From positions 496,001-560,000 of the forward strand of contig CAVPVW010000003.1 of assembly GCA_963709295.1 (NCBI GenBank): a stretch of 64,000 bases of DNA, given 5' to 3'. This document shows, in pieces, positions 26,523 to 35,147 of the stretch. This DNA is from JBGPQJ01 sp963709295. GTDB lineage: Bacteria; Chloroflexota; Anaerolineae; Anaerolineales; Villigracilaceae. The notes beneath the pieces were generated by a model. That model was not told where the DNA came from, made no database searches, and saw nothing but the letters and a program-made list of their open reading frames with translations. The translations under genes and the position numbers were made by a program. How positions within the stretch are numbered: position 1 is the stretch's first letter; each line of letters opens with the position of its first letter.

Positions 26523-29354
26523 TTATTTATCTTCTGCAACAGCCTTGCCGGCATACTTGAGTGCGACATGCGCAGCAGCCAATCTCGCAATCGGAACCCG
26601 GAAGGGTGAACAGGATACGTAGTTATTCCCGATCATGTGACACCACTCGATCGACTCGGGATCGCCACCGTGCTCACCACAGATACCAACCTCAAGGTTG
26701 GTTCTTGTTCTTCGTCCATCTTCAATTGCCATTTTCATCAATTTACCTACACCATTCCGGTCCAATGTCTGGAATGGATTCACTGGCAAAATTCCCTGCT
26801 CGACATAAGTAACAAGGAAGTTGCGCTCAGCATCATCGCGGGAATAACCAAAGGTCATTTGCGTAAGGTCATTAGTTCCGAAGGAGAAAAATTCAGCGCG
26901 TTCTGCAATTTCAGCGGCAGTCACCGCGGCACGTGGAATCTCGATCATGGTCCCGAATTTGTAGTCAAGCTTCTTGACACGTTTTTCTGCCAGGACAGTC
27001 GCAGCGATCCTTTCAAGCCGGGGTTGAATCCACTCCAATTCCTTAACTGTTCCCGTAAGCGGAATCATTACCTCGGGCTTCACGGTGATGCCACGCAGAG
27101 AACAATCACACGCAGCTTCAAAGATCGCTCGAACCTGCATTTCGACAATCTCCGGCATGGCAATGGACAACCGCACCCCGCGCAGACCCATCATGGGATT
27201 GGACTCGTGTAAGTTCTTAATGGCGGCGAGGAGTTTCTCTTTATCTTGCAGACCCTCCGTCTCACCTTTGACACGCATGGTGATGACTTCTTCGAGCAGC
27301 GCCTCTTCGTCCGGCATGAATTCATGTAAAGGAGGATCGATCAGGCGAATGATGACGGGTAAGCCATCCATCGCATCAAACAGACCGTCAAAATCGGAAC
27401 GCTGGCTGGGCAACAATTCATTCAATGCAGCTGTGCGGGCTTCACTCGTACCGGCCAGAATCATGCGTTGAACGATAGGCAGGCGTTCCGGTTCAAAGAA
27501 CATGTGCTCGGTACGGCATAGACCGATTCCTTTTGCACCATAAGAACGGGCGCGGCGGGCATCCTTGGGATAATCGGCGTTCGCCCAAACTTGCAAGCCC
27601 GTGGTGGGCCATCCCTTCGGCGCTTTGCGGATGCCTTTCTTCGCGCAAATCTCATCCGCCCATTGGAGCAGGGTCAACAGATCAGTCTGCTCTTCGATCG
27701 AAGGCGCTGATGTTGCAATCTTGCCGACGAAGACCTGACCGGTCGTACCATCGACGCTGATCCAATCGCCTTCCTTGACGGTCACATCACCAACGACCAT
27801 CACGCGCTTCCCCATATCGATCTTGATCATGGACGCCCCAACGACGCACGGGATGCCAAATTGGCGAGCGACCACTGCGGCGTGAGATGACGCGCCGCCT
27901 TCGCTGGTGAGCACGCCCTTCGAAGCGATCATGCCATGTACATCGTCCGGCTTGGTGAACGGACGCACCATGATCGTATCTTGCTTTTCTTCCTTCGCCA
28001 TCTTCTCGGCAGTGTCAGCATCGAAGTAAGCCTGACCAACCGCCGCGCCTGGCGAAGCATTGACGCCCTTGCCGAAGAACTTGCCAGCCGTCTCGGCGGC
28101 TTTCTTCGCGGCATCGTCAAATTGCGGATGAAGCAAAGTGTCTACATTCTCGGTCGAAACACGCAGGATCGCTTCTTCCTTCGTGATCAATTTTTCCTTG
28201 GCCATATCCACCGCAATCTTGATCGCGGCCTTGGCGGTGCGCTTGGCATTTCGGGTCTGGAGCATCCACAGTCTGCCTCGTTCGATCGTGAACTCGACAT
28301 CCTGCATTTCCTTGTAATGTTTTTCGAGTTTGGCGGTGATGCCCATAAATTGGGTATATGCCTTGGGCATTGTCTTCGCCATCTCTTCAATCGGCGAAGC
28401 ATTGCGGATGCCGGCTACGACATCTTCGCCCTGCGCGTTAAGCAGGTAATCGCCCATCATCTTCTTATCACCGGTGGACGGGTTGCGCGTGAACGCCACA
28501 CCCGTGCCGGAGTCATCGCCCATGTTGCCGAAGACCATCGTCACGATATTGACGGCAGTGCCGAGCGTATCGGAGATGCCTGTGGCTTTGCGATAGTCGA
28601 TAGCCTTCTTGCCCATCCACAATTCGAACACAGCTTTCGTGGCCAGTTCCAGTTGTTTGTTGACATCCTGGGGGAAGTCAAAGCCGACGTGCTTTTTGAA
28701 GGCCTGCTTGAAGGTTCCAACAAGGGATTTCCAATCCTCTGCCTTCATCTCGACGTCAAGTTTGTACCCTTTTTTGGATTTGTATTCCGCCATCGGGTGC
28801 TCGAAAACTTCGTCGTCGAGGTTGAAAACGGTCGTGCCGAACATTTCCACGAGGCGGCGATACGAATCCCACACAAAACGCGGATTCTTGGTCAACTTGA
28901 TCATTCCCTCGGCGACCTCATCGTTCAGGCCGATATTCAGGATTGTATTCATCATCCCGGGCATGGAGAACTTTGCACCGGAACGGCAGGAAACCAATAG
29001 CGGATTGGTCGGATCCCCAAATTTCTTGCCAGACTGCTTTTCGACGATTTTCATCGCCGCCAGCTGCTGCTCCCATTGACCCTTGGGAAATTTACCCGAT
29101 TTGCGGAATTCGTTACACGCTTCCGTGGTAACCGTGAATCCGGGAGGTACTGGAACACCGGCACGCGTCATATCAGCCAGACCGGAACCCTTGCCCCCGA
29201 GCAAGGACCTGACTCCCTCCCACGAACCTGAGTATTTCTCTGCCTTGCCAACTTCTTCGAACAGATAGACCCATTTTTTCACTACCGGCTTGACCGTTTT
29301 CTTAACGGATATTTTCTTCGCGGCAGATTTTTTGGTTGCGACGTTCTTCGCCAT
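26523..29354 (-). CDS. ppdK: pyruvate, phosphate dikinase
   Basis: A 943-residue cytoplasmic enzyme interconverting pyruvate, ATP and Pi with PEP, AMP and PPi. The N-terminal nucleotide domain shows GGKGSGLADMTRAGVPVPPG and KFSMPGMMNTILNIGLND. The phosphohistidine domain has GGASSHAAVVARQFG with His491. The C-terminal PEP barrel has FGTNDLTQMTFGYSRDD and CGEHGGDP. The start is supported by AGGAGG before the ATG. Unusually, residues 3-27 form a Lys/Ala-rich basic tail not part of the enzyme core. It can serve gluconeogenesis or PPi-linked glycolysis, and would feed PEP to glycogen synthesis during growth on amino acids. Confidence 0.96.
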   Translation of the reverse strand: MAKNVATKKSAAKKISVKKTVKPVVKKWVYLFEEVGKAEKYSGSWEGVRSLLGGKGSGLADMTRAGVPVPPGFTVTTEACNEFRKSGKFPKGQWEQQLAAMKIVEKQSGKKFGDPTNPLLVSCRSGAKFSMPGMMNTILNIGLNDEVAEGMIKLTKNPRFVWDSYRRLVEMFGTTVFNLDDEVFEHPMAEYKSKKGYKLDVEMKAEDWKSLVGTFKQAFKKHVGFDFPQDVNKQLELATKAVFELWMGKKAIDYRKATGISDTLGTAVNIVTMVFGNMGDDSGTGVAFTRNPSTGDKKMMGDYLLNAQGEDVVAGIRNASPIEEMAKTMPKAYTQFMGITAKLEKHYKEMQDVEFTIERGRLWMLQTRNAKRTAKAAIKIAVDMAKEKLITKEEAILRVSTENVDTLLHPQFDDAAKKAAETAGKFFGKGVNASPGAAVGQAYFDADTAEKMAKEEKQDTIMVRPFTKPDDVHGMIASKGVLTSEGGASSHAAVVARQFGIPCVVGASMIKIDMGKRVMVVGDVTVKEGDWISVDGTTGQVFVGKIATSAPSIEEQTDLLTLLQWADEICAKKGIRKAPKGWPTTGLQVWANADYPKDARRARSYGAKGIGLCRTEHMFFEPERLPIVQRMILAGTSEARTAALNELLPSQRSDFDGLFDAMDGLPVIIRLIDPPLHEFMPDEEALLEEVITMRVKGETEGLQDKEKLLAAIKNLHESNPMMGLRGVRLSIAMPEIVEMQVRAIFEAACDCSLRGITVKPEVMIPLTGTVKELEWIQPRLERIAATVLAEKRVKKLDYKFGTMIEIPRAAVTAAEIAERAEFFSFGTNDLTQMTFGYSRDDAERNFLVTYVEQGILPVNPFQTLDRNGVGKLMKMAIEDGRRTRTNLEVGICGEHGGDPESIEWCHMIGNNYVSCSPFRVPIARLAAAHVALKYAGKAVAEDK

Positions 29355-29466
29355 GGATGGCCTCCTAAAAAAATGATTTCAACTTAAAATTAATGCGCTA
29401 ACTGAAAAGTTTACCACAAACGACCGCTGTCTCGACCTCTAAATTCTATGATTTTTCCAAACAAAA

Positions 29467-29494
29467 ATGACCTGAAACAGATCTATCAGGTCAT
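29467..29494 (-). terminator. Rho-independent terminator of the two-component operon
   Basis: Stem ATGACCTGA / TCAGGTCAT, followed on the minus strand by TTTTTGTTT. It is 20 bases beyond the histidine kinase stop. Confidence 0.8.
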
Positions 29495-29514
29495 TGGAAT
29501 AGTTACTCGAGTTT

Positions 29515-30633
29515 TCATGCAACTGGAAGAGTAAAGGAGAATTTACTTCCCATATTCACCCCGGGAGATTCCACCCAGATCCGCCCGCCGTGCGCTTCCA
29601 CGAGGGATTTTGAAACCGTCAATCCAATTCCAGACCCGCCGCCGCTTGCACGGGAACGGGATCGGTCGACTCGATAAAACCGATCAAACACGTGAGGAAT
29701 ATGTTCAGGACTGATGCCCATCCCATTGTCGATGACTGATACCTGGACATAGTTTCCTGCCACGATGCCGAGAATATTAACTCTGCCTTGCTCAGGCGTG
29801 TAATGAAGTGCATTCAAAACTAGATTCGTCATCACCTGAACAATTCGGTCTTCGTCTGCAAGCACAGGTGGAAGATTTTCCATCTTGACATCGATTGCGA
29901 TGTCCTTTCGAATAGCCTCTGCAGACAGCCTTTTGACGGTGATTAAGGCAAGTTTTTCGAGCTCGGCAGGCTGAATTTGTAGTTGGTAAGCACCTGATTC
30001 TATTCGACTTAATTCCTGAAGGTCATCCACCAGACGGTTTATTCGTTCTGCCTCCTTTTGGATTTGAATAAAAAGATCAGGCGTGGGAGATAGAACCCCA
30101 TCGACAAGACCTTCCATGGATCCTTTTATAGAGGAAAGAGGCGTCCGCAGCTCATGGCTGACATCACCGATCAATTGTTTTCTTCGAGTTTCCGTTTGTT
30201 CCAATTCAACCGCCATTTGGTTAAATCGCTCTCCCAGCTGACCAAGTTCATCGTTCCCTTTAACCTCGACCCGTTCATCATAATGGCCTTCGCTTATTCG
30301 CTGGCTTGCTTTCATCATTTGAGCTAATGGCGCAACGACCTTCCGGCTAAAATAAACACTCACGGCAACGGTAAAAATCACCGAAACAATTCCTGCATAA
30401 GTCAATGCTTCGTAAAAAATGACCCGGAAGTTTCGAAACTGGTCGCCCATCATGGCGGCTCCCTGGCCGGGTCCCTGGCCTCCACCCATTCCTGGAATAC
30501 CAAGCATGTGTCGATTATAAGCGGCGGGAATCGAGAGACGGGAAACCGCAAAAATAACCACTCCGCTGATTAAGATGACTGCCAGGTAGGACATTAGAAG
30601 CTTTACTGCAAGGTGATTACGAATATAGGTCAT
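29515..30633 (-). CDS. sensor histidine kinase (HAMP, HisKA, HATPase)
   Basis: A 372-residue inner-membrane kinase. TM1 is at about 13-31 and TM2 at 75-95. HAMP follows to about 145, then HisKA with phospho-acceptor His160 in GDVSHELRTPLSS, and an HATPase with NLVLNALHYTP, DNGMGISPEHI and GGGSGIGLTVS. The short extracytoplasmic loop is rich in Gly and Met (residues 43-64), which could bind metal. Its start overlaps the stop of the response regulator (ATGA), so the pair is one operon. The signal is unknown. Confidence 0.93.
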   Translation of the reverse strand: MTYIRNHLAVKLLMSYLAVILISGVVIFAVSRLSIPAAYNRHMLGIPGMGGGQGPGQGAAMMGDQFRNFRVIFYEALTYAGIVSVIFTVAVSVYFSRKVVAPLAQMMKASQRISEGHYDERVEVKGNDELGQLGERFNQMAVELEQTETRRKQLIGDVSHELRTPLSSIKGSMEGLVDGVLSPTPDLFIQIQKEAERINRLVDDLQELSRIESGAYQLQIQPAELEKLALITVKRLSAEAIRKDIAIDVKMENLPPVLADEDRIVQVMTNLVLNALHYTPEQGRVNILGIVAGNYVQVSVIDNGMGISPEHIPHVFDRFYRVDRSRSRASGGGSGIGLTVSKSLVEAHGGRIWVESPGVNMGSKFSFTLPVA

Positions 30634-31319
30634 AACGGTTCATCCTCAAATCGGTACCCCACCCCTCGGACGGTAACAATATAACCTTCCTTGCCAAGTT
30701 TTTGCCGGACATGACCAAGGTGGACGTCCACCACCCGCATCTCGCCAAAATATTCTCCGCCCCATACTTTTTCGAGTAACTGTTCCCTGCTTAAAACCCG
30801 GCCTCTGTTCTCAGCAAGTGTATAAAGCAGGTCAAATTCTATCGAGGTCAACTCAATTGGGGATTCATTTACAGTCACACGCCTTGATTCTTTGTCAATG
30901 ACGATATTCTTAAAGGCAAGTACCGGAATTTGCCCACCAGGGGAGGATTGGACAGACAGCCGCCTAAATGCGGATTTCACTCTTGCAGTCAATTCGCGTG
31001 GACTGAAGGGTTTCGTTACATAATCATCTGCACCGACGGTCAAACCGATCACACGGTCCATTTCCTCTGTTTTTGCCGTCAATAAAATGACATACACCTG
31101 AGACTCTCGGCGAATCCTTGTTAGCACTTCGATACCGTCGATGCCCGGCAGCATCACATCCAGAATCACTAGGTCAGGCTTGAAGGCATGTACAGCCTTG
31201 ATCGCCTGATTGCCGTCTGAGGCGGTAAAAACCTCATACCCTTCCGGTTTTAAGTAAGCCGTAATAACGGTTACAATACCTGGCTCATCATCGACGACAA
31301 GGATTTTTCCGACGGCCAT
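30630..31319 (-). CDS. OmpR/PhoB-family response regulator
   Basis: 229 residues. The receiver domain has acidic DDEPG at 10-14, phospho-acceptor Asp54 in LVILDVMLPG, and the switch residues in ILLTAKTEE and DDYVTKPFSPRELTARV. The C-terminal winged helix (about 130-229) has the usual RVLSREQLLEKVWG and VDVHLGHVRQKLG. An AGGAG site precedes the ATG. It is the first gene of the operon with the kinase and probably autoregulates from the 31320-31516 divergent region. Confidence 0.94.
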   Translation of the reverse strand: MAVGKILVVDDEPGIVTVITAYLKPEGYEVFTASDGNQAIKAVHAFKPDLVILDVMLPGIDGIEVLTRIRRESQVYVILLTAKTEEMDRVIGLTVGADDYVTKPFSPRELTARVKSAFRRLSVQSSPGGQIPVLAFKNIVIDKESRRVTVNESPIELTSIEFDLLYTLAENRGRVLSREQLLEKVWGGEYFGEMRVVDVHLGHVRQKLGKEGYIVTVRGVGYRFEDEPL

Positions 31320-31516
31320 ATCATCTCCTTAATAGGGTCATTTCCATTTGCGATTGAATTTATTACGAATGAAGGTTATCAATGTCCAGTAAAGGGCGGA
31401 TTAACCATAAATAAAGATTGTGTAAAGACATTTTACCTCTGAAATTAGTCCCGCTCCGTCATAGCCCTTTCGAACCTGGTTCACCAATCATTTGATTTAC
31501 AAAGTATAATTAAGGC

Positions 31517-32269
31517 ATGCCAGATGAACAATTCTCAAATATGACTAGACAAAAAATCGCCATCCTCATCGATGGCGATAACGCGACCCCAAGCCTGTTG
31601 CCGCAAATGCTTGTAGAAGCCGGAAAGTACGGTTTAGTGACCGTCCGACGGATCTATGGCGACTGGACGACTTCCAACATGAATGGATGGAAAGAAATCC
31701 TGAATTTCCATGCCTTTCAACCCGTTCAGCAATTCCGGTATACGATTGGGAAAAACGCCACAGACAGCGCCATGATCATCGACGCCATGGATATCATGCA
31801 CTCCGGTGTAGTGGACGGTTTCTGCCTGGTATCAAGTGACAGTGACTACACCAGGTTGGCTACGCGCATCCGCGAGTCCGGTGTGTACGTGATGGGTATC
31901 GGCGAAAAGAAAACACCCAAACCCTTCGTCAACGCTTGTGATGTTTTCGTTTATACAGAAAACCTCGTTGCCGAGCAGAAAGCAGCCCGGACCCGGACCC
32001 AGAAGAGGAAAACGGAAACCAGGAAAAAGGGCGAACTCGATCCGATGCCCGTCCTCACCCAGGCCTTTGAAATGGCCGTGAGAGAGGACGGATGGGCACG
32101 TTTGGATATGATGGGAAATGCCCTTTATCAACTCGACCCCGGATTTGATCCCCGCAGCTATGGACAGCGCCAACTCTCCAGGTTGGTGGGTAACTTGAAA
32201 GACGAATTCGAAATGCGGTCGCAGGAAATTGATGGATCAATTTTATTCTTCGTAAAAATCAAAGAGTAG
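31517..32269 (+). CDS. NYN-domain (PIN-like RNase) protein with OST-HTH/LOTUS domain
   Basis: 250 residues. The NYN/DUF88 domain starts IAILIDGDNA and continues with GKNATDSAMIIDAMDIM and LVSSDSDYTRLATRIRESG, giving the acidic residues expected for a PIN-like nuclease. A basic linker (KAARTRTQKRKTETRKK, about residues 155-172) precedes a C-terminal LOTUS-like winged domain (LTQAFEMAVREDGWARL to the end), a fold linked to RNA or G-quadruplex binding. Probably an RNA-processing or RNA-silencing type nuclease; targets unknown. TATAAT occurs 11 bases upstream of ATG 31517, so a later start at 31541 is possible. Confidence 0.85.
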   Translation: MPDEQFSNMTRQKIAILIDGDNATPSLLPQMLVEAGKYGLVTVRRIYGDWTTSNMNGWKEILNFHAFQPVQQFRYTIGKNATDSAMIIDAMDIMHSGVVDGFCLVSSDSDYTRLATRIRESGVYVMGIGEKKTPKPFVNACDVFVYTENLVAEQKAARTRTQKRKTETRKKGELDPMPVLTQAFEMAVREDGWARLDMMGNALYQLDPGFDPRSYGQRQLSRLVGNLKDEFEMRSQEIDGSILFFVKIKE

Positions 32270-32298
32270 AATTTTCCGAAGAAGGATTATTATTTGAT

Positions 32299-32326
32299 AA
32301 AAAGGACGGTGTCAGCACCGTCCTTT
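32299..32326. terminator. bidirectional terminator between NYN and glycosyltransferase genes
   Basis: Stem AAAAGGACGGTG / CACCGTCCTTTT with loop TCAG. A-rich and T-rich flanks serve both convergent genes, and the glycosyltransferase stop is at its edge. Confidence 0.85.
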
Positions 32327-33600
32327 TACATTACTGAATTCCTTGCAGACGGGCTGGTTTCCCCTCTCGAGATTTCTCTATAAACATCCAGGATTTGAGT
32401 GCTGATCAGAGGCCACGAGTATTCACGCGCATAGTCCGCTGCCCGCTTCCCCATTTCTGTCCTCACAGAGGTATCGCCCAATAATTTCTTCAAGCTGTCA
32501 GCCAGGGCATCAGGGTCCTGGTCGGGGATGGAATATCCGGTAACGCCATCCTGCACAAGGAATGCCAGCCCGCCGACCTGTGACGCGATCACCGGAGTGC
32601 CGCACGCCATCGCTTCAAGAGCCACCATCCCAAAGGATTCGTAATGAGAGGGCATCACCAGCGCTTCCGCAGCAGAATAATAATACGGGAGGGTGTCCTG
32701 CCCGCGCTTTCCCAGAAAAACCACCATCCTGTCCATGCACAAATCGTGGCACATTTGCTGCAACCTGAGCATCTCGGCATTCATCTGCTCAGGACTGGCA
32801 TCAGGGTCACCGCCAATAATTGCAAGGTGAACCGGATGCCGCTTCGAGATATCTGATAGCTTCAGATGCGCCATCGCCCGAATAATTGTGTCAACACCTT
32901 TCAGGGGCTCGATCCGTCCAACGAAAAGGATCATCCTTTCGTTAGGCGGTAATCCGATATAGGATTTCGCCTCGTCGACAGGGATTGGGTAGAAGTGACT
33001 GGTGTCAACTCCGGGGGGAATGATTGAAATCTTTCTTCCATTCGCCTTGTAAAGCCATTCTAGCTGGGCTTTTTCAGCCATTGTGGCCGCAATTATCCGT
33101 TGGGCATGTTCCAGAACACGGCGTTCCCCGTCGAGCCGATAATCACCCTCTTTTTCTTCTGGAGACCGCGCAATGCGGTTCTTCATTTCTCCGAGTGTAT
33201 GGTACATATGGACAAATGGAATTCCCCAAGCCATTTGCAGCGATTCTGCCGCGAGCCCAGACAACCAGTAATGGCTATGGATAACATCGTAGCGAATTCC
33301 CTTCTCGCGTGCGAAATCCTTTATCCCTTCCACGAATTGCGGCAAATACGCAGAAAGCTGTTTCTTGGGGAAAGGTGTTTCCGGGCCAGCGGGGATATGG
33401 ACGACCCGATTACCAAATCCCAGGTCGTGCAAGACATGAGGCACATGCTCGTCCTGCGAACGGGTGAAAACGTCCACATGCACCCCCAGGCGCCCCAAGT
33501 CGCAGGTCAGATCCCGGACGTACACATTCATCCCTCCGGTGTCTTTTCCGCCGAGGGTGGCTAAAGGGCAGGTGTGGTAAGAAAGCATCGCAACGTTCAT
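32326..33600 (-). CDS. GT4 glycosyltransferase (MshA / sucrose-phosphate-synthase-like)
   Basis: A 424-residue GT-B retaining glycosyltransferase. The acceptor side begins with HTCPLATLGGKDTGGMNVYV, and YDVIHSHYWLSGLA is typical of the MshA/SPS branch. The donor site has LFVGRIEPLKGVDT and the EX7E motif in MPSHYESFGMVALEAMACG. Such enzymes transfer GlcNAc to inositol phosphate, make sucrose phosphate or build glycolipids. The PIG-L deacetylase upstream (21646) would fit a low-molecular-weight thiol route, but this is speculation. It is transcribed away from the tRNA gene. Confidence 0.85.
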   Translation of the reverse strand: MNVAMLSYHTCPLATLGGKDTGGMNVYVRDLTCDLGRLGVHVDVFTRSQDEHVPHVLHDLGFGNRVVHIPAGPETPFPKKQLSAYLPQFVEGIKDFAREKGIRYDVIHSHYWLSGLAAESLQMAWGIPFVHMYHTLGEMKNRIARSPEEKEGDYRLDGERRVLEHAQRIIAATMAEKAQLEWLYKANGRKISIIPPGVDTSHFYPIPVDEAKSYIGLPPNERMILFVGRIEPLKGVDTIIRAMAHLKLSDISKRHPVHLAIIGGDPDASPEQMNAEMLRLQQMCHDLCMDRMVVFLGKRGQDTLPYYYSAAEALVMPSHYESFGMVALEAMACGTPVIASQVGGLAFLVQDGVTGYSIPDQDPDALADSLKKLLGDTSVRTEMGKRAADYAREYSWPLISTQILDVYREISRGETSPSARNSVM

Positions 33601-33623
33601 TTCGGCTTCGCTTTTAGAAATTC

Positions 33624-33652
33624 TTGCAGGTTTACGGGGAATACGCTATAAT
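33624..33652 (+). promoter_or_regulatory. promoter of the tRNA-Thr gene
   Basis: TTGCAG (33624-33629), a 17-base spacer and TATAAT (33647-33652). The predicted start is a few bases upstream of the tRNA 5' end at 33668. Confidence 0.7.
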
Positions 33653-33667
33653 CCCCGCCGCTAACAC

Positions 33668-33740
33668 GCCACCATAGCTCAGTCGGTAGAGCAGACGTTT
33701 CGTAAACGCCAGGTCAAGGGTCCGAATCCCTTTGGTGGCT
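33668..33740 (+). tRNA. tRNA-Thr (anticodon CGU)
   Basis: A 73-base cloverleaf. Acceptor GCCACCA pairs with TGGTGGC, the D stem is GCTC/GAGC, the anticodon loop TTCGTAA carries CGT at 33701-33703, and the T stem is AAGGG/CCCTT around TCCGAAT. The anticodon stem GACGT/ACGCC has one A-C mismatch at its second pair. CCA is not encoded. It decodes ACG. Confidence 0.93.
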
Positions 33741-33771
33741 CAATTGGAGTATACAACGATATCGACCTTTT

Positions 33772-33802
33772 ATAAAGCCGGCTCTGGTTGAGCCGGCTTT
33801 AT
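33772..33802. terminator. bidirectional terminator between tRNA-Thr and the aminotransferase gene
   Basis: A perfect 13-bp stem, ATAAAGCCGGCTC / GAGCCGGCTTTAT, with loop TGGTT. It lies 31 bases after the tRNA and 12 bases beyond the convergent gabT-like stop. Confidence 0.85.
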
Positions 33803-33814
33803 GCTTGAGAAGTT

Positions 33815-35095
33815 CTACTTGATCGTTTCTCGCAGAGAGTCTGCGAAGATGGTTAATGCATCAGAGACCTGTTGCTCCGTAACATTCAAGGGAGGAATCC
33901 AGCGGATTGTATTATCGTAAGTCCCACAAGTAAGAAGAAGCAATCCGTGTTCTTCAGCGGCATGAACAACAGCTTTCGATTGATTCTTATCAGGCTTCCC
34001 TTTATTATCCACAAATTCAGTCCCGATCATCAATCCCAGCCCGCGCACGTCACCGATGATAGGATACTCCTCCTGGAGTTTTCGCAATCCAGTCATGAGC
34101 TGCGTCCCACGCTGGGCGGCATTTTCGATCATCTTTTCCTCGCGCATGGCACGAATCGTTGCCACGCCTGCCGCACAAGCCACTGCATTTCCACCGTACG
34201 TGCCTCCGTGTGATCCAGTTGCCCATTTTTTCATCAGGTCCAGCCGGCTAAACACACCAGATAATGGCAACCCGGAGGCAATCCCCTTGGCGACGGTCAT
34301 AATGTCCGGGACAACACCATAATGCTCCTGCGCGAACCACTTGCTGGTGCGCCCGAATCCGGATTGGATTTCATCAAATATCAGCAGAATTCCATTCCGA
34401 TCCGCCAATTCCCGCAAACCCTTCATGAAGGATGCAGGAGGAGGCACATACCCCCCTTCTCCAAGCACCGGCTCAATCAGGATGGCTGACGTTTCCGATG
34501 GCGAGGTCTGAGAAACCAGCAATTCTTCAAGAGCATTCATACAATACTGGCTTGTCTTTTCCTCATCCATGCCGAGTCTAAACGCATAAGGATACGGAAC
34601 CACAAATACGCCGGCTGGTAGAGGTTGATAACCGGATCGGTAAATCGTTTTGGATGTCGTCAAAGCCATCGTGCCCGATGTACGGCCATGGAACGAGCCT
34701 GAAAAAACAATGATGTTGGGCTTGCCGGTCGCAAACCTGGCCAGCTTGACTGCACCTTCAACCGCCTCAGCACCAGAGTTGCTGAAAAAGAAACCATCGA
34801 TGGATTGTGGAACTATCGTCCGCAATTCTTCAATTAATTGCATCATCGGGCGATGAACAACAATGTTCGCCTGGGCGTGGATGAATTGCCCTGCCTGTTC
34901 CCGTATGGCTTCGACAACTTTGGGATGGCAATGACCGGTATTGGTCACACCAATGCCACAGGTGAAGTCCAGGTATTTTCGACCATCGATGCCATAAATA
35001 AAGGATCCTTCAGCGCGTTCGGCTTCGATAGGGAAAATCCGCGTCCAGACGGGCGACATGTGCGGAAGATTGTCGACAAATGGCTTTTGTGTCAT
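33815..35095 (-). CDS. class-III aminotransferase, 4-aminobutyrate (GabT)-like
   Basis: A 426-residue PLP enzyme when started at ATG 35095 (MTQKPFVDNLP), which has AAAGGA upstream. The longer frame would overlap the AOR gene with no homologous sequence. Family marks are FTCGIGVTNTGHCHPKVV, FFSNSGAEAVEGAVKLAR, FHGRTSGTMALT, LIFDEIQSGFGRTSKWFA and the PLP lysine in TVAKGIASGLPLSG. It would transfer an omega-amino group (GABA, 5-aminovalerate or similar) to 2-oxoglutarate or pyruvate, releasing a semialdehyde. It is the last gene of the island, 52 bases after the aldehyde oxidoreductase, which could oxidise that product. Confidence 0.85.
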   Translation of the reverse strand: MTQKPFVDNLPHMSPVWTRIFPIEAERAEGSFIYGIDGRKYLDFTCGIGVTNTGHCHPKVVEAIREQAGQFIHAQANIVVHRPMMQLIEELRTIVPQSIDGFFFSNSGAEAVEGAVKLARFATGKPNIIVFSGSFHGRTSGTMALTTSKTIYRSGYQPLPAGVFVVPYPYAFRLGMDEEKTSQYCMNALEELLVSQTSPSETSAILIEPVLGEGGYVPPPASFMKGLRELADRNGILLIFDEIQSGFGRTSKWFAQEHYGVVPDIMTVAKGIASGLPLSGVFSRLDLMKKWATGSHGGTYGGNAVACAAGVATIRAMREEKMIENAAQRGTQLMTGLRKLQEEYPIIGDVRGLGLMIGTEFVDNKGKPDKNQSKAVVHAAEEHGLLLLTCGTYDNTIRWIPPLNVTEQQVSDALTIFADSLRETIK

Positions 35096-35147
35096 CACAT
35101 ATCCTTTTGGGGAGGGGACAGAGATGCTATCGCATGTCCCCTCGAGT

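Noticed and set aside
27936..29000. 354-residue + strand frame opposite the PPDK gene
   Set aside because: It lies wholly antisense to the conserved PPDK coding sequence, has no recognisable domain and reflects codon bias of the real gene.
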